A DNA stretch of 64,000 bases, from positions 1,877,104 through 1,941,103 of the forward strand of contig NZ_BPTV01000001.1 of the NCBI RefSeq assembly GCF_019973375.1, written 5' to 3'. Made by a program: the position numbers and the translations under genes. The notes beneath the pieces were generated by a model. The model searched no databases. It worked only from the letters and a program-made list of their open reading frames with translations, and was not told the DNA's origin. Shown here piece after piece: positions 62,342-64,000 of this stretch. Positions within the stretch are counted from its first letter, which is position 1, and every line of letters starts with the position of its first letter. The stretch comes from Prevotella lacticifex (GTDB lineage: Bacteria > Bacteroidota > Bacteroidia > Bacteroidales > Bacteroidaceae).

Positions 62342-63874
62342 TTATTTAGCATATGCTATGGAACGTGTCTCACGAATGACTGTAATCTTCACCTGACCAG
62401 GATACGTCATCTCGTTCTGAATCTTTGTCGCTATCTCAGAAGAGAGTTTCTGGCTTTCGGCATCGTCCATCTTATCGGCACCGACAATCACCCGCAACTC
62501 ACGGCCAGCCTGAATGGCATAGGTCTTCGTGACGCCGGGATATGACATTGCGATGGCCTCAAGGTCGTTAAGACGCTTGATGTAGGCCTCGACGATCTCA
62601 CGGCGGGCTCCTGGACGGGCACCGGAGATGGCATCGCAAACCTGGACGATAGGAGCTATGAGTGAGGTCATTTCTACCTCGTCGTGGTGAGCAGCAATGG
62701 CATTGACGATATCGGGTTTCTCCTTATACTTCTCTGCTATCTTGGCACCGTAGAGTGCATGCGGCAACTCGGTCTCCTCATCAGGCACCTTTCCAATATC
62801 GTGAAGAAGTCCGGCACGCTTTGCCTTCTTAGGATTAAGACCGAGTTCAGCAGCCATGATGGCACAAAGGTTAGCGGTCTCACGAGAGTGCTGAAGGAGA
62901 TTCTGACCATAGGACGAACGGTATTTCATCTTTCCGATGATACGGACGAGCTCCGGATGCATACCATGGATGCCAAGATCGATGACTGTGCGCTTACCGG
63001 TTTCTATAATCTCGTTTTCGAGTTGTTTCTTGACTTTTGCCACAACTTCCTCAATACGGGCAGGATGGATGCGCCCGTCGGCAACAAGCTGGTGGAGAGC
63101 CAGACGGCAGACCTCACGACGAATAGGATCAAAAGCTGAGATGACAATAGCCTCAGGGGTGTCGTCGACGACAATCTCGACGCCCGTGGCTGCCTCAAGA
63201 GCACGGATATTACGGCCTTCACGTCCGATGATGCGGCCCTTGACTTCGTCATTGTCGATATGGAACACGCTGACGCTATTCTCGATGGCGGTCTCGGTGG
63301 CTACACGCTGTATGGTCTGAATAACTATCTTCTTGGCCTGCTGATTGGCGTTGAGCTTAGCTTCGTCCATAATCTCATTGACATAAGCAGCTGCATCGAG
63401 TTTGGCCTGGTCCTTGAGGCTTTCGACAAGACGGCTCTTTGCCTCGTCAGCGCTGAGCCCAGAAATCTCCTCGAGCTTAACACGCTCCTGATCCTGCATC
63501 TTAACAAGTTCAGACTGCTTCTGCAAGAGCACTTTCTTATCGTTGTCGATATGTTCCTGCTGACTGTCGACCTCCTGCTTGCGGCGGACAAGATCCTCAT
63601 GTTTCTGATTCAGAGCAATCTCCTTTTGTTTCAGACGGTTCTCATTGGCCTGAATTTTCTGATTACGCTGCTGGGCCTCTTTCTCGAGCTCACTCTTCTG
63701 ATTGAGGAATTTCTCCTTAACTTCGAGGAGTTTCTTCTGTTTGATTACGTTAGCATCCTTTTCGGCCTGCTCCATCATTTTTTTATATTTCCCAGTGATG
63801 ACATACTGGAAAATTGCGAATCCGACGCCACCGCCAACAAGCAGGGCGACTACCGCGATTATTGCATATACCAT
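62342..63874 (-). CDS. rny: Ribonuclease Y
   Basis: 510 aa membrane-anchored endoribonuclease that starts mRNA decay. N-terminal membrane helix ([20 protein letters not shown]), a long coiled-coil (about 30-190, rich in Q, E, K), KH domain ([20 protein letters not shown]), then the HD domain with [19 protein letters not shown] and [12 protein letters not shown], and AAHHDEVEM. Normal length. It is 42 bp after zapA on the same strand. Confidence 0.97.
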   Translation of the reverse strand: MVYAIIAVVALLVGGGVGFAIFQYVITGKYKKMMEQAEKDANVIKQKKLLEVKEKFLNQKSELEKEAQQRNQKIQANENRLKQKEIALNQKHEDLVRRKQEVDSQQEHIDNDKKVLLQKQSELVKMQDQERVKLEEISGLSADEAKSRLVESLKDQAKLDAAAYVNEIMDEAKLNANQQAKKIVIQTIQRVATETAIENSVSVFHIDNDEVKGRIIGREGRNIRALEAATGVEIVVDDTPEAIVISAFDPIRREVCRLALHQLVADGRIHPARIEEVVAKVKKQLENEIIETGKRTVIDLGIHGMHPELVRIIGKMKYRSSYGQNLLQHSRETANLCAIMAAELGLNPKKAKRAGLLHDIGKVPDEETELPHALYGAKIAEKYKEKPDIVNAIAAHHDEVEMTSLIAPIVQVCDAISGARPGARREIVEAYIKRLNDLEAIAMSYPGVTKTYAIQAGRELRVIVGADKMDDAESQKLSSEIATKIQNEMTYPGQVKITVIRETRSIAYAK

Positions 63875-63916
63875 ATAATTATTGTGTTATTGTTGGAATA
63901 TTCTCATTCATAGGTT

Positions 63917-64000
63917 TCACTCATCGTTCAATGCCTCCTCGATTTCCGAGGTCAGATGATTGAGAATATCCACAAAAGGGGCTGTATCATTACGCGATGA
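63917..64000 (-). CDS. zapA: Cell division protein ZapA, C-terminal end
   Basis: 27 codons before the stop, reading NDTAPFVDILNHLTSEIEEA and ending LNDE; the gene continues beyond the right edge. The helical, acidic C-terminus and the position directly upstream of rny match ZapA in Bacteroidales. ZapA bundles FtsZ filaments. Too little is visible for a firm call. Confidence 0.6.
   Translation of the reverse strand, partial: SSRNDTAPFVDILNHLTSEIEEALNDE

Noticed and set aside
1..64000. tRNA and rRNA genes
   Set aside because: I looked through the spacers for cloverleaf-type GGTTCRA arms and CCA ends and for rRNA blocks and saw none; a tRNAscan run would settle it.

Overview
The window comes from a Bacteroidales genome, most likely Prevotella or a close relative. 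The support is the gene content and order, promoters of the Bacteroidetes type (TTTG, then 19-20 nt, then TAnnTTTG) in front of many genes, a Rho factor with a long acidic insertion, a short SerA without an ACT domain, a Por-secretion-like C-terminal tail on one surface protein, and mixed-GC coding DNA separated by AT-rich spacers. I could run no search, so family names rest on motifs I can read in the translations.

Layout. 1-985: edge fragment of a transposase-like protein, then a repeat-packed spacer. 985-3.2 kb: rho and a small downstream gene, reverse strand. 3.5-4.6 kb: a LacI-family regulator. 4.8-10.1 kb: a vitamin B12 uptake locus (promoter, cobalamin riboswitch, BtuB-like receptor, BtuG-like lipoprotein, DUF4465-like surface protein). 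10.5-12.6 kb: acetyltransferase and NhaD antiporter. 12.9-16.0 kb: Nudix, B3/4-domain protein and ligA. 16.0-21.4 kb: DUF5020 protein, trmD, patatin-like lipase, aminopeptidase P and a C1 peptidase. 22.1-25.8 kb: recJ-recQ. 26.3-32.7 kb: ilvD-ilvB-ilvN-acyl-ACP thioesterase-ilvC. 33.6 kb: OmpA-like porin. 35.2-40.4 kb: ffh-folD-small TPR gene and a four-subunit 2-oxoacid:ferredoxin oxidoreductase. 40.6-44.2 kb: GYF-domain membrane protein and serC-serA. 44.4-52.1 kb: gyrA, three TPR genes and a DbpA-like helicase. 53.0-57.2 kb: OmpH lipoprotein, small membrane protein, pepD and gdhA. 57.3-64 kb: FemAB-like protein, maf, kdsC, DUF2520 protein, phosphoglucomutase, rny and the end of zapA.

Most genes are housekeeping. 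The most striking unexplained structure is in the spacers. Four long intergenic regions (10.3, 21.7, 41.8 and 52.5 kb) each carry an array of exactly five units at an exact 22-bp period. Each unit is a 14-bp near-palindrome (AAACGGNCCGTTTC type) plus an 8-bp linker, and the outermost units diverge in the same way in every array. Two further spacers (0.74 and 26.0 kb) have five units at 22 bp built from unrelated sequences. All six lie at the 3' ends of operons. I know of no described element with this form.

Other points worth following: a shared LacI-type operator in front of the LacI gene and nhaD; a candidate branched-chain leader peptide before ilvC; an intrinsic terminator inside the rho leader; and a promoter plus weak terminator bracketing a gene-free stretch before gdhA.
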